From the NCBI GenBank assembly GCA_902573735.1, contig CACGLH010000004.1:1-64000 (forward strand): a DNA stretch of 64,000 bases, given 5' to 3'. Shown here one piece after another: positions 44,390 through 53,521 of this stretch (positions are counted from its first letter, which is position 1; every line of letters begins with the position of its first letter). The translations under genes and the position numbers were made by a program. The DNA is from an uncultured Alphaproteobacteria bacterium (GTDB lineage: Bacteria; Pseudomonadota; Alphaproteobacteria; Rhodobacterales; Rhodobacteraceae). The notes beneath the pieces were generated by a model. That model did no database searches and was not told the origin of the DNA. It worked only from the letters and a program-made list of their open reading frames with translations.

Positions 44390-46132
44390 TTAAATGGCTG
44401 TAATTATCTCTTGTAGTTCTTTTTTACTATCTTCGTTTTTTAGAGGTTGAGAACTCATAAATTTGTCAATTGTCATATTTAGTGTGTTTGTAGCTTGTTT
44501 TAAAACTTCAGTCGCTTTTTCATTATTACCAATTTTTTTATAACATGCTGCACTATAAAAAAGGCTATCCCTTGTATCTATCTTGAGTTTTTTGTATGAA
44601 TTTATGGAGTCTTGATAATTTCCTAACCAGAAGTGACAAGTTCCTTCTACTTCAAACATGAGATCAGAACAAAAGGGATCAATTCTCATGGCCCTTTTTA
44701 TTTCATCCATTCCTTTTTGAGGATCACCTAAATAAACTAATAGAAGAGCATATCTAGCAATGTGATATGTGTCGCTTGGACAAATTTCGATTGCTTTTTG
44801 ATGGTGGAAGATTGCAGTATCCATATCACCCTCAAATAGTAACTTAACTGCTCCCATTATTCTATGAGCTTCAGGATCGTTAGGGTCTAACTCTAAAGCC
44901 TTATGAACAGAAGCAAAAGCATCATTCATCCAGTTTTCAGGCATTTCGTCAGGAAACCATTCAGAATTATTTCCTAATGAGCAACACTTCCATGCATGGG
45001 CTCTAGCATAAGTTGGGTCTGCTTCAATAGCTCTATTAAAAAAATCCAAAGCCTTTTTATTATTTTCTGCAGAAATAGAGCTTCTTCTATGATATTCTAG
45101 CCCCCTTAAAACTAAATCATATGCTTTCATATTTTCTGGTTTAGAATTAGAGAGTTGTTTAATATGATCTTTTTCAACATTTCCTACTATTGTTGATACT
45201 ATAGTACCAACTAATTCATCTTGAATATCAAAAATCTCGTCAATTGATGTATCAAAATTATTCGACCAAAGATTGGTCCCATTTTCTGCACTTACCAAAG
45301 AAGCTGTAATTCTCATCTTTGGACCCAACTTTCTAACTTTGCCTTCCAATATATATCTAACACCTAATTCTTCCCCGATTTCCTTTGGAGATTTATTTTT
45401 ATCTTTATATGAAAAGCTAGCATTGCTTGAAACTACTACTAATTTTTTGTATCGAGACAACGCAGAAATTAGATCTTCGGATAATCCTTCGCAAAAATAC
45501 TCTTGTTCTTCATCATTGCTCAAATTTTTAAAAAGCATTACAGCAAGAGATCCTGCTTCTGCTTTTTCTACTTTTATAGCAGGTTTTTCAGATGAATGTT
45601 GAAGTCCTCTAGTAGCACCTTTGCAAGGTACAATATGAAAGGCTCTTATAGGTCGACCAATATTTTTTAAATCTAATTCTCCTGCATCCTCGTAAGATAC
45701 TTTAATTTTAAGATTTATCATATCAAATACATTTTGAGATATACAAATTCCATCTGGTAAAGCCGATGACTCTAAACGGGCTGCAATATTGATTGCGTCT
45801 CCATATAAATTATCTTCAGTTATCATTATATCGCCCATATTTATTCCAGCTCTAAATGTCATTTTTTCTTTTTCATTCAAATCTTTATTTATAGTTGAAT
45901 TTTTGTTTTGAATTTGAACTGCACATTCTGCTGCTTTAACTGGGCTAGCAAATTCAGCAATAACGCTGTCGCCAGCAGTATTGAAAATTCTACCTCCATG
46001 TTCATTTATAATTTTGTCTACTACCTGACGTCGATCTGTTAAAACTCTTAATGTATTTTCTTCATCCTCTGACATCATTTTGCTAAAACCAACAACATCC
46101 ATTGCTAGGATTGCTCTTAATTGCCTCTCCAT
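44390..46132 (-). CDS. Class III nucleotide cyclase with TolB-like and TPR domains
   Basis: A 580-residue regulator. Residues 1-170 are a class III adenylate/guanylate cyclase domain with metal aspartates in MDVVGFS (11) and TAGDSVIAEF (about 55) and the transition-state Asn/Arg in NIAARLES (about 136-140). Residues 195-320 form a TolB-like domain (AVMLFKNLSNDEEQEYFCEG), and TPRs fill about 340-560. This architecture is common in alphaproteobacteria and likely makes cAMP in response to a cue sensed by the C-terminal part. It heads the leftward group of four genes. Confidence 0.83.
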   Translation of the reverse strand: MERQLRAILAMDVVGFSKMMSEDEENTLRVLTDRRQVVDKIINEHGGRIFNTAGDSVIAEFASPVKAAECAVQIQNKNSTINKDLNEKEKMTFRAGINMGDIMITEDNLYGDAINIAARLESSALPDGICISQNVFDMINLKIKVSYEDAGELDLKNIGRPIRAFHIVPCKGATRGLQHSSEKPAIKVEKAEAGSLAVMLFKNLSNDEEQEYFCEGLSEDLISALSRYKKLVVVSSNASFSYKDKNKSPKEIGEELGVRYILEGKVRKLGPKMRITASLVSAENGTNLWSNNFDTSIDEIFDIQDELVGTIVSTIVGNVEKDHIKQLSNSKPENMKAYDLVLRGLEYHRRSSISAENNKKALDFFNRAIEADPTYARAHAWKCCSLGNNSEWFPDEMPENWMNDAFASVHKALELDPNDPEAHRIMGAVKLLFEGDMDTAIFHHQKAIEICPSDTYHIARYALLLVYLGDPQKGMDEIKRAMRIDPFCSDLMFEVEGTCHFWLGNYQDSINSYKKLKIDTRDSLFYSAACYKKIGNNEKATEVLKQATNTLNMTIDKFMSSQPLKNEDSKKELQEIITAI

Positions 46133-46343
46133 TATTAACCCCTCAAAATAAAATGCAGATCTTTAAAAAAAGAAATATATATACAATATTAAATAGAATA
46201 ATATCTATTACGAAAATTAAAATAAATTAATGAAAAAAATTGTTAACTTTTTTTATTCTTGATATTTTTAAGATTTTGCTTGATTTTTAATCATTTCAAA
46301 AGTAATGCATTCAAAAATAATTCAAACAGTATCAGGTTTTTAT

Positions 46344-48161
46344 ATGAGGTTAAGAAATATTGCAATTATTGCTCATGTTGATCATGGGAAAACTACGCTA
46401 GTAGATCAACTTTTGAGGCAGTCAGGAGCTTTTAGAGATAATGAGAAATTTATTGAAAGGGTAATGGACAATAATGACTTAGAAAAAGAAAGAGGTATAA
46501 CGATATTGGCTAAATCAACTTCTGTAGTTTGGAATGATGTAAGGTTGAATATCATTGATACTCCTGGCCATTCTGATTTTGGGGGAGAAGTAGAACGTAT
46601 ATTGAATATGGTAGATGGTGTAGTGTTACTTGTAGATGCTGCAGAAGGAACAATGCCACAAACTAAGTTTGTTACCTCTAAAGCATTAAAACTAGGATTA
46701 TGTCCTATTGTAGTAATTAATAAAGTAGACAAAAAAGATTCTGATCCTGATCGTGTTCATAATGAAGTATTCGATCTTTTTGACAATTTAGGCGCAACAG
46801 ATACACAGTTAGATTTTCCAGTTTTGTATGCTTCAGGTAGGGCTGGATGGGCTGACAATATACTTGATGGACCAAAGCAAAATTTAAATGCTCTTTTTAA
46901 TTTAATCATAGAGCATGTTCCTGAACCTACTCAAGTTAATAGAATTGAAGAGCCTTTTAGTATGTTGGCTACTACCCTCAATGCAGACAATTTTATTGGA
47001 AGGCTTTTGACGGGTCGTGTAGAGTCAGGATCAGTTAAAGCTGGTCAAATGCTTCAGGCCTTAAATATAGATGGTAATAAAATCGAAAATTTTAGAGTAA
47101 GTAAAGTGCTGGCATTCAGAGGCTTAAAGCAACAATCTATTGATATTGCTGAAGCAGGTGACATAGTTTCAATTGCAGGAATGGACAAAGCAAACGTATC
47201 AGATACTTTATCTGACATATCTATTAATAATGTAATACCTTCACAACCTATTGATCCACCTACCATTACTGTAACATTTGGTATAAATGATAGCCCACTG
47301 GCAGGTAGGGAAGGTTCCAAAGTACAAAGTAGAATTATAAGAGAAAGGTTATTAAAAGAGTGCGAAAGTAATATAGCAATTAAAATGCAGGATGTAGATG
47401 GAGCTGAAAAATTTGATGTTTCAGGAAGAGGTGAACTTCAATTAGGTATTTTAATAGAGAATATGAGAAGAGAGGGTTTTGAGTTATCTATTTCAAGACC
47501 AAGAGTTGTTTATAAACATGTAAATGGCATTAAAAATGAGCCAATTGAAGAAGTTACTATTGATGTTGATGAGGAATACTCTGGATCAGTAATTGAAAAA
47601 TTATCAACCAGAAAAGGTTCAATTTTGGAAATGAAACCTTCTGGAGAAAATAAAACAAGAATAGTTGCACTAGTGCCATCAAGAGGTTTAATTGGTTATC
47701 ATGGAGAGCTGATGTCTGATACCAGAGGAACAGGTGTTTTAAACAGAATATTCCATTCCTGGGAACCTTTCAAAGGGTCTATTCTTGGGAGAAGACAAGG
47801 AGTTTTAATTTCGATGGAAACCGGTAAATCAGTAGCTTATGCTATTTTTAATCTGGAAGACAGGGGAAAGTTTTTTATTGGTGCAGGTGAAGAGGTTTAT
47901 CAGGGAATGGTTATTGGCGAACACTCAAGAGATAATGATTTAGAAGTCAACCCATTAAAAGGTAAAAAACTTACTAATATAAGAGCATCAGGTTCTGATG
48001 AAGCTGTAAAGTTGACAACACCCACTCGTATGAATCTAGAGCAAGCTATTTCATATATTAATGATGATGAATTAGTAGAAGTTACTCCGTCAAATATACG
48101 ACTAAGAAAAGTTTTTCTTGATCCTCATGAAAGAAAAAGAAATCAAAAAATCGCAAGTTAA
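46344..48161 (+). CDS. typA: Ribosome-associated GTPase TypA/BipA
   Basis: A 605-residue translational GTPase. The G motifs are AHVDHGKTT (G1, near 11), RGITI (G2), DTPGHSDFGGE (G3), NKVD (G4) and ASGRAG (G5). EF-G-like domains III and V and the BipA-specific C-terminal domain (RGTGVLNRIFHSWEPFKG onward) follow. The start is taken as the ATG at 46344, which begins the family's usual MRLRNIAIIAH; an in-frame ATG at 46305 would add 13 atypical residues. It binds the ribosome under cold or other stress and aids 50S assembly. Confidence 0.93.
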   Translation: MRLRNIAIIAHVDHGKTTLVDQLLRQSGAFRDNEKFIERVMDNNDLEKERGITILAKSTSVVWNDVRLNIIDTPGHSDFGGEVERILNMVDGVVLLVDAAEGTMPQTKFVTSKALKLGLCPIVVINKVDKKDSDPDRVHNEVFDLFDNLGATDTQLDFPVLYASGRAGWADNILDGPKQNLNALFNLIIEHVPEPTQVNRIEEPFSMLATTLNADNFIGRLLTGRVESGSVKAGQMLQALNIDGNKIENFRVSKVLAFRGLKQQSIDIAEAGDIVSIAGMDKANVSDTLSDISINNVIPSQPIDPPTITVTFGINDSPLAGREGSKVQSRIIRERLLKECESNIAIKMQDVDGAEKFDVSGRGELQLGILIENMRREGFELSISRPRVVYKHVNGIKNEPIEEVTIDVDEEYSGSVIEKLSTRKGSILEMKPSGENKTRIVALVPSRGLIGYHGELMSDTRGTGVLNRIFHSWEPFKGSILGRRQGVLISMETGKSVAYAIFNLEDRGKFFIGAGEEVYQGMVIGEHSRDNDLEVNPLKGKKLTNIRASGSDEAVKLTTPTRMNLEQAISYINDDELVEVTPSNIRLRKVFLDPHERKRNQKIAS

Positions 48162-48250
48162 TTTTTTCGTTGAAAATCCCATAATATATTTGAAGTTTTT
48201 CTCCCAAAGGTTAACAATAAAACAGATTGTTAATTTTTTTGAAAAATAGA

Positions 48251-49426
48251 ATGAATAGAAGACATAATGGAGCATCGATATCTTTTCAACCCAGGATAAG
48301 AAGAGGTGCATTTTTTGAAGCATGTTGGGACCATGGTTGCAGAAATTTTTCTGTTTACAATAGGACATATATTTCAAGTACCTTTTCTAATCCTGTAGAT
48401 GAATATTGGCATGTTATTAATCACGTTTCACTTTGGCCAGTAATGGGAGAAAGACAAATTGAAATTTCAGGTGATGATGCTGAAAGTTTTGTTCAGTATC
48501 TTTCTTGCAGAGATATTTCAAGTTGTTCAGTTAATCAATGTAAGTATGCTCTTTTGTTAAACAATGAGGGGGGAATTGTTTGTGACCCAATTATTTTAAG
48601 ACTTGAAAAAAACAAATTTTGGATATCTACATCTGATTGTGATTTAGAGCTTTGGATAAAAGGTGTCCAAATAAATTCTGGATTAAATGTTCAAATCAAA
48701 GATGCAAACGTATCTCTTTTGCAAATTCAAGGGCCTAAATCTTCTGCTTTACTTACAAAAATGTTTGGGATTGAAATAACTAAATTAAAATACTACTGGT
48801 TAAAAAAAATAAAATTCTTGGATATTGATTTAATTATTTCAAGAACAGGGTGGAGTGGAGAATTAGGTTATGAGATCTATTTATCAGATTATTCAAAGGG
48901 ATCCTATATTTTTAATAAAATACTAGAACTAGGTAATGAATTCTCTTTAAAAGTTGGGTCTGTAAATCAAGCTAGAAGAATTGAGTCTGGTATTCTTTCC
49001 TGGGGAGTAGATATGTCGCAAAATGAAAACCCTTTTGAAGTTGGGCTTGGTAGATTAGTAGAAACTAAAACTGAAGACGACTTTATTGGGAAAAAAGCTG
49101 TTCAGAAATTATCAAAACTAAAACAAAAAAAAGTTTTAGTAGGAATAAAACTTAATTCTGAAAATTTTTTAAATAATGAAACTTTTTGGAATATTACAAA
49201 AGATAACCAAATTATTGGAAAATTAACTAGTGTGTCTTATTCTCCGAGGTTAGAATATAATATTGGATTAGGCCTTGTTGAAACTGAATTTTCTGAAATT
49301 GGCACTAAATTTATAATTGAAGCCTACGATGAATTAGTTGAATCAGAAGTCGTTTCATTGCCCTTTATGGAAAAAAAACAGATGGTAAATGCAAAAGATT
49401 TAGCAAAAAAATTCTATTCAAGTTAA
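48251..49426 (+). CDS. DmdA-like folate-dependent demethylase (GcvT fold)
   Basis: A 391-residue GcvT-fold protein closest in style to the DMSP demethylase DmdA. Shared landmarks include WPVMGERQIEISG near 70, YLSCRDIS, NNEGGIVCDPIILRLE near 110, LQIQGPKSSALL near 160 and QNENPFEVGLGRLVE near 265. The glycine loop reads SRTGWSGELGYEIYL, the general GcvT pattern, where DmdA proteins I recall have SGWSKQGG. It is therefore a DmdA-like paralog; the substrate may be DMSP or another methylated compound. The ATG at 48251 is used rather than TTG at 48227. It starts a five-gene rightward run. Confidence 0.72.
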   Translation: MNRRHNGASISFQPRIRRGAFFEACWDHGCRNFSVYNRTYISSTFSNPVDEYWHVINHVSLWPVMGERQIEISGDDAESFVQYLSCRDISSCSVNQCKYALLLNNEGGIVCDPIILRLEKNKFWISTSDCDLELWIKGVQINSGLNVQIKDANVSLLQIQGPKSSALLTKMFGIEITKLKYYWLKKIKFLDIDLIISRTGWSGELGYEIYLSDYSKGSYIFNKILELGNEFSLKVGSVNQARRIESGILSWGVDMSQNENPFEVGLGRLVETKTEDDFIGKKAVQKLSKLKQKKVLVGIKLNSENFLNNETFWNITKDNQIIGKLTSVSYSPRLEYNIGLGLVETEFSEIGTKFIIEAYDELVESEVVSLPFMEKKQMVNAKDLAKKFYSS

Positions 49427-49442
49427 GAAAAAGGATAAATTA

Positions 49443-49946
49443 ATGGCAAAAATAACTTCTATAAATCATATAGCTTTCGCTGTAAAAAATCTAAATGAAT
49501 CACTTCATAACGCTACTGAAGTTTTAGGAGGCGAACTCATGATGAAATTTGAATCTTTAGAAGATAAGTATGAAGGAGCCTGTGTTAAGTTTGGCACAAG
49601 TATTATGAGTTTTATAACTAGTTATGATCCTGAGAGTTTTATTTATAAGTATGTAGAGAAGCATGGAAATGGAATACAGCATATTGGTTTAGAAATTGAT
49701 AATATTGAACAATATGTAAATGATTTAGAAAAAAAAGGTATAAAAATTGATACTACTGAAATGAGTGATAAAAAATTTCCTGAAGCATTAGTTGGTCCCA
49801 AAACGGGTAATGGCGTAGTTTTGCAACTAACGGGTTGGAAAGAAGGTCCATTTGATGCGACATATGAAGGTTGTAATAGATTATGCGAAAAATATACTCA
49901 AAATCCTAAGTTAAAATTAATTGCTGGAAATCAATTAAAAAAATAG
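49443..49946 (+). CDS. VOC-family protein, methylmalonyl-CoA epimerase-like
   Basis: A 167-residue protein of the vicinal-oxygen-chelate/glyoxalase fold. Metal-site candidates are His in SINHIAFAVKN (7), His in GIQHIGLEIDN (about 79) and the acid near the second repeat end. The layout matches methylmalonyl-CoA epimerases, extended by 30 residues at the C-terminus. It lies 16 bases after the DmdA-like gene and before an acyl-CoA ligase, so a CoA-thioester or an adduct of the demethylation product is a possible substrate. Confidence 0.7.
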   Translation: MAKITSINHIAFAVKNLNESLHNATEVLGGELMMKFESLEDKYEGACVKFGTSIMSFITSYDPESFIYKYVEKHGNGIQHIGLEIDNIEQYVNDLEKKGIKIDTTEMSDKKFPEALVGPKTGNGVVLQLTGWKEGPFDATYEGCNRLCEKYTQNPKLKLIAGNQLKK

Positions 49947-49961
49947 AAAAAGTTTTTAATT

Positions 49962-51614
49962 TTGTCGTTAAAACAAAGCTATAGAAAATCATGGCCAGAA
50001 GGTCTCCCTTTCTCTTTAGGATTAAATAATGACACTTTATTTAATAATTTAAAATTTTCAGTAAAAAAAAATCCTAATCAAGATGCAATTATTTTTTATG
50101 GAAATAAAATCAACTATAGTGAATTGTTTTTGGATGTTAAGAAAATTGCAGGTTTCTTAAAAAAAGAGTTAAATCTTTCAGAGGGTGATCGTGTTGGGAT
50201 TATAATGCAAAATTGCCCACAATTTATTATAACTTATTATGCAATTTTAGGAATTAATTGTGTAGTTGTACCAATCAATCCCATGCTTGAGGTTGATGAA
50301 ATATGTTTTATTTTGAAAGATGCAGATATTTCTTCTATTTTTGTAGCTTCTGATAAAATCAAGGTGGTTAAAGATTCATTAAAAAAGCTTAAATCTAACT
50401 CTATTCCCATTATTTGTGTCCGATATACGGACTACATAAAAAAAAAGTTTAATATTAAACTACCTGATGAATTCCAAAAACAAAATTATAAGTTTAGTGC
50501 TAACTATTTCCAAAAGGAATGGTCTAAGATTTTAGAAATAAAAGATTTTCAATTTTCAAATAGCAATAATCCAGACGCTTTATGCATTATTCCATATACT
50601 TCTGGATCAACTGGATTCCCAAAAGGTTGTAAGCATACCAATAGAACAGTAAATTCAGTAATACATTCATATCTGAAATGGTTACCTGTTCCTCATCAGG
50701 CTACTATTTTGACAACACTTCCATTATTTCACGTTACCGGAATGCAGAATTCAATGAATGTTCCAATTTTAAATGGTAATACAATTGTGTTAATGACAAG
50801 GTGGGATACCGAAACAGCTTTAAATTTAATTAAAGAATATAAGGTCAGTTCTTGGAGGTCTATAACTACTTCAATAATTGATGTAGTAAATTCATTTAAT
50901 TCTGAGCTTCATGATATTTCTTCTTTGCTTTCTATAGGCGGTGGCGGTGCGTCCATGCCCCAAAAAGTAGCATTAAAATTAAAAAAGTTGACTAAGTTAG
51001 ATTATGTTGAAGCATATGGTTTGACTGAAACAATGGCTCCAACTCACATAAACCCCCCACAAAAAATAAAACTGGGGTCAATCGGTATTCCTTTATTTAA
51101 TGTCGATGCACGTATTTTAGATATAAAAACAAATAAGGAATTAGGAGTAAACCAAGTTGGAGAACTAATTATTTCATCACCCCAACTTTTTTTAGGGTAT
51201 TGGAATAGAGAAGATAATAGTAATTATTTTGTAAAATTTAATGAAAAACTTTTTTTTAAGACCGGTGATTTGGCTTATTATGATAGTGATGGATATTTTT
51301 TTGTTGTTGATCGATTAAAAAGAATGATAAATTCTGCCGGATTTAAAATTTGGCCCTCTGAAATTGAAAAAATTTTAAATAATTATGAAGGTATTAAAGA
51401 GGTTTGCGTAATAGGTGTTTCTGACTTGAGAACTGGCGAAAAAGTAAAAGCTGTGATTGTTCCTGAAGGATCTTTTTCAGAAGACCATTTTTTGGACTTA
51501 AAAGATTGGTGTAGTAAACATATGGCTAAATACAAAATTCCAAAAATTTTTGAAATAAGAGAAAGTCTTCCCAAAAATAAAATGGGTAAGGTTTTATGGA
51601 GAAACTTAAAATAA
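49962..51614 (+). CDS. AMP-forming acyl-CoA synthetase
   Basis: A 550-residue ANL-superfamily ligase. The AMP-binding loop is YTSGSTGFPKGCK (near 210), then EAYGLTET (near 350), TGDLAYYDSDGYFFVVDR (near 435) and the catalytic lysine in PKNKMGKVLWR at the C-terminus. It activates a carboxylic acid to its CoA thioester. A TTG start is used, since no in-frame ATG lies before the N-terminal domain. Next to a DmdA-like gene it is tempting to compare it with DmdB (methylmercaptopropionate-CoA ligase), but medium- or long-chain acids cannot be excluded. Confidence 0.82.
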   Translation: MSLKQSYRKSWPEGLPFSLGLNNDTLFNNLKFSVKKNPNQDAIIFYGNKINYSELFLDVKKIAGFLKKELNLSEGDRVGIIMQNCPQFIITYYAILGINCVVVPINPMLEVDEICFILKDADISSIFVASDKIKVVKDSLKKLKSNSIPIICVRYTDYIKKKFNIKLPDEFQKQNYKFSANYFQKEWSKILEIKDFQFSNSNNPDALCIIPYTSGSTGFPKGCKHTNRTVNSVIHSYLKWLPVPHQATILTTLPLFHVTGMQNSMNVPILNGNTIVLMTRWDTETALNLIKEYKVSSWRSITTSIIDVVNSFNSELHDISSLLSIGGGGASMPQKVALKLKKLTKLDYVEAYGLTETMAPTHINPPQKIKLGSIGIPLFNVDARILDIKTNKELGVNQVGELIISSPQLFLGYWNREDNSNYFVKFNEKLFFKTGDLAYYDSDGYFFVVDRLKRMINSAGFKIWPSEIEKILNNYEGIKEVCVIGVSDLRTGEKVKAVIVPEGSFSEDHFLDLKDWCSKHMAKYKIPKIFEIRESLPKNKMGKVLWRNLK

Positions 51615-51624
51615 AATATCATTA

Positions 51625-52248
51625 ATGACTCTCACCTTCATAGAAATATTTATTTATATTACTGCATTAATAATTTTGTTTATAACTCCTGGGCCTGTAT
51701 GGATTGCGATTATAGCACGTACAATTTCAGGTGGTGCAAAATCAGGTTTGTCTCTTGTTTCAGGAGTTTGTTTAGGTGATATGTTATGGCCTATTATTGT
51801 TTTTTTAGGTATAGGATTTTTTCTATCTATTTATGCTGATTTTTTAATAATTTTTAGATTATTATGTTCAATAATTTTAGCAATTATGGGAATTCAAATA
51901 GTTTATAATTATAAAAAAGTTGAAAATGAAAATGATAAGTTACTAAAAACTGGTGTTTTTTCTGGGTTTATTGCTGGTTTTTTTGCAGTTACAGCTAATC
52001 CTAAGGCAGCTTTATTTTATATCACATTATTACCAAGTTTTTTTAATTTTCTGAATATTAATTTCTTAGACTTACTAGTAATTTCTATTATTACATTTTC
52101 AGTTCCATTTATAGGTAATTTATTTCTAATTTTATTTCTAATAAAGGTTAAAAAATTTATTTCATCAGATAAAGCAATGATGAGATTAAATTTTGTTTCT
52201 GGCATACTTCTTATTTTTGTATCAGTATTAATTTTATTAAACATCTAG
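51625..52248 (+). CDS. LysE/RhtB-family exporter
   Basis: A 207-residue inner-membrane protein with about six helices. It starts with the family motif ITPGPVWIAIIART near 20, a GAKSGL loop near 39 and has TANPKAALFYITLLPSFF near 118. These proteins export amino acids or related small solutes, often to relieve excess. It overlaps no gene and is 10 bases after the ligase; the substrate is unknown. Confidence 0.8.
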   Translation: MTLTFIEIFIYITALIILFITPGPVWIAIIARTISGGAKSGLSLVSGVCLGDMLWPIIVFLGIGFFLSIYADFLIIFRLLCSIILAIMGIQIVYNYKKVENENDKLLKTGVFSGFIAGFFAVTANPKAALFYITLLPSFFNFLNINFLDLLVISIITFSVPFIGNLFLILFLIKVKKFISSDKAMMRLNFVSGILLIFVSVLILLNI

Positions 52249-52264
52249 AAATTTTATAAATTGA

Positions 52265-53422
52265 ATGTCAAATTACGGTTTTAAATTAGAAGAATATGAA
52301 AATAGATTAGAAAAAGCTCAAGCTTTAATGCACTTTTATCAAATCGATATCTTTTTGATAACAACTGAACAATTTATGCGATATTTTACTGGCTTTTCTA
52401 CACAATTTTGGCAAAGCCCAACCAGACCCTGGTACTTAATTATTCCGTTAAAAGGATCACCTAAAGCAGTAATTCCAGAAATTGGTTTTTCAGCTATGCA
52501 AAAAACATGGATTAAGGAGATTTATACATGGCCATCTCCAAGATCAGAAGATGAAGGTGTTTCACTTATTTCAAAAGTGATAAAAGAAATTCCTTCAAAA
52601 TTTAATAATATAGGAGCTGAATTAGGAAAAGAAATGTCATTAAGAATGCCATTAACTGATTTTTTTTTATTACAATCAACTCTTTCTAGAAAAATAATAG
52701 ATGCTTCCAGTATTCTATGGGAATTAAGATTAATCAAATCAAACGCAGAAATAGAAAAAATTAAACATATTTGTAAAATAGCGAGTAACTCTTTCGGAAA
52801 TTTACCTTCACTTATCAAAGAAGGTGATACTGAAAGAGATATTGCAAAAAAAATGAAAATTGATTTAATGTTCAGAGGTGCAGAAAATATCCCTTATTTA
52901 CCAGTTGCATCTGGAGAAGGAGGTGTATCTCAAATCATTTGCGAACCTACTAATAGAGTATTAAAAAGTGGGGATATTCTATTTGTTGATACTGGTTCAA
53001 CTTATGATGGATATTTTTGTGATTTTGATAGAAATTACTCAATTGGCAAAGCATCTAAAACTGTGAATGATGTTTATGAGATTTTATGGATAGCAACTCA
53101 AGATACTATTGAAATAGCAAAACCTGGCCTGCCTTTATCAAATCTTTGGGAACTTATGGTGGATAAATTAAATAAATACTTACCTAATAATTTTTCTAAG
53201 GGAAGATTTGGACATGGCTTTGGATTACAGCTGACGGAACCTCCTTCCATTACTTTTAATAACATGATGAAACTACAACCAAATATGGTTTTAACTATAG
53301 AACCATCTGTTGAATTTATGCCTGGTAAAATACTAGTGCATGAAGAAAATATTGTAATAAAAGAAAATGGTGTTGAATTACTAACAACTAGAGCACCATA
53401 TAAGATAACAGAGATAAATTAA
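52265..53422 (+). CDS. M24-family metallopeptidase (Xaa-Pro peptidase/creatinase fold)
   Basis: A 385-residue pita-bread metalloenzyme. A creatinase N-terminal domain (1-150) is followed by the M24 core. Metal ligands: Asp in FVDTGST and Asp 11 residues on in FCDFDRNY (near 240-252), His in GHGFGLQL (near 318), Glu in TIEPSVEF (near 350) and Glu in VHEENIVI (near 363). This is a complete set for an aminopeptidase P or prolidase. DMSP lyase DddP shares the fold but has an extra Asp two residues after the first, which is Gly here, so DddP is not favoured. Last gene of the run. Confidence 0.8.
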   Translation: MSNYGFKLEEYENRLEKAQALMHFYQIDIFLITTEQFMRYFTGFSTQFWQSPTRPWYLIIPLKGSPKAVIPEIGFSAMQKTWIKEIYTWPSPRSEDEGVSLISKVIKEIPSKFNNIGAELGKEMSLRMPLTDFFLLQSTLSRKIIDASSILWELRLIKSNAEIEKIKHICKIASNSFGNLPSLIKEGDTERDIAKKMKIDLMFRGAENIPYLPVASGEGGVSQIICEPTNRVLKSGDILFVDTGSTYDGYFCDFDRNYSIGKASKTVNDVYEILWIATQDTIEIAKPGLPLSNLWELMVDKLNKYLPNNFSKGRFGHGFGLQLTEPPSITFNNMMKLQPNMVLTIEPSVEFMPGKILVHEENIVIKENGVELLTTRAPYKITEIN

Positions 53423-53521
53423 TAGCAGTTACAAAATAGGAATGAATATCCTATAAAAATTTATTTTTGGCATTAATTTTGCAATTTCCATGACAATTGA
53501 ATTCAAATAAAGGAAATTATA

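Noticed and set aside
45273-45602. Plus-strand open frame opposite the cyclase gene
   Set aside because: Antisense to the conserved TolB-like domain; no ribosome site.
52265-53422. M24 protein as the DMSP lyase DddP next to a DmdA-like gene
   Set aside because: DddP is described with an extra aspartate two residues after the first metal Asp; here that position is Gly and the standard peptidase ligand set is complete.
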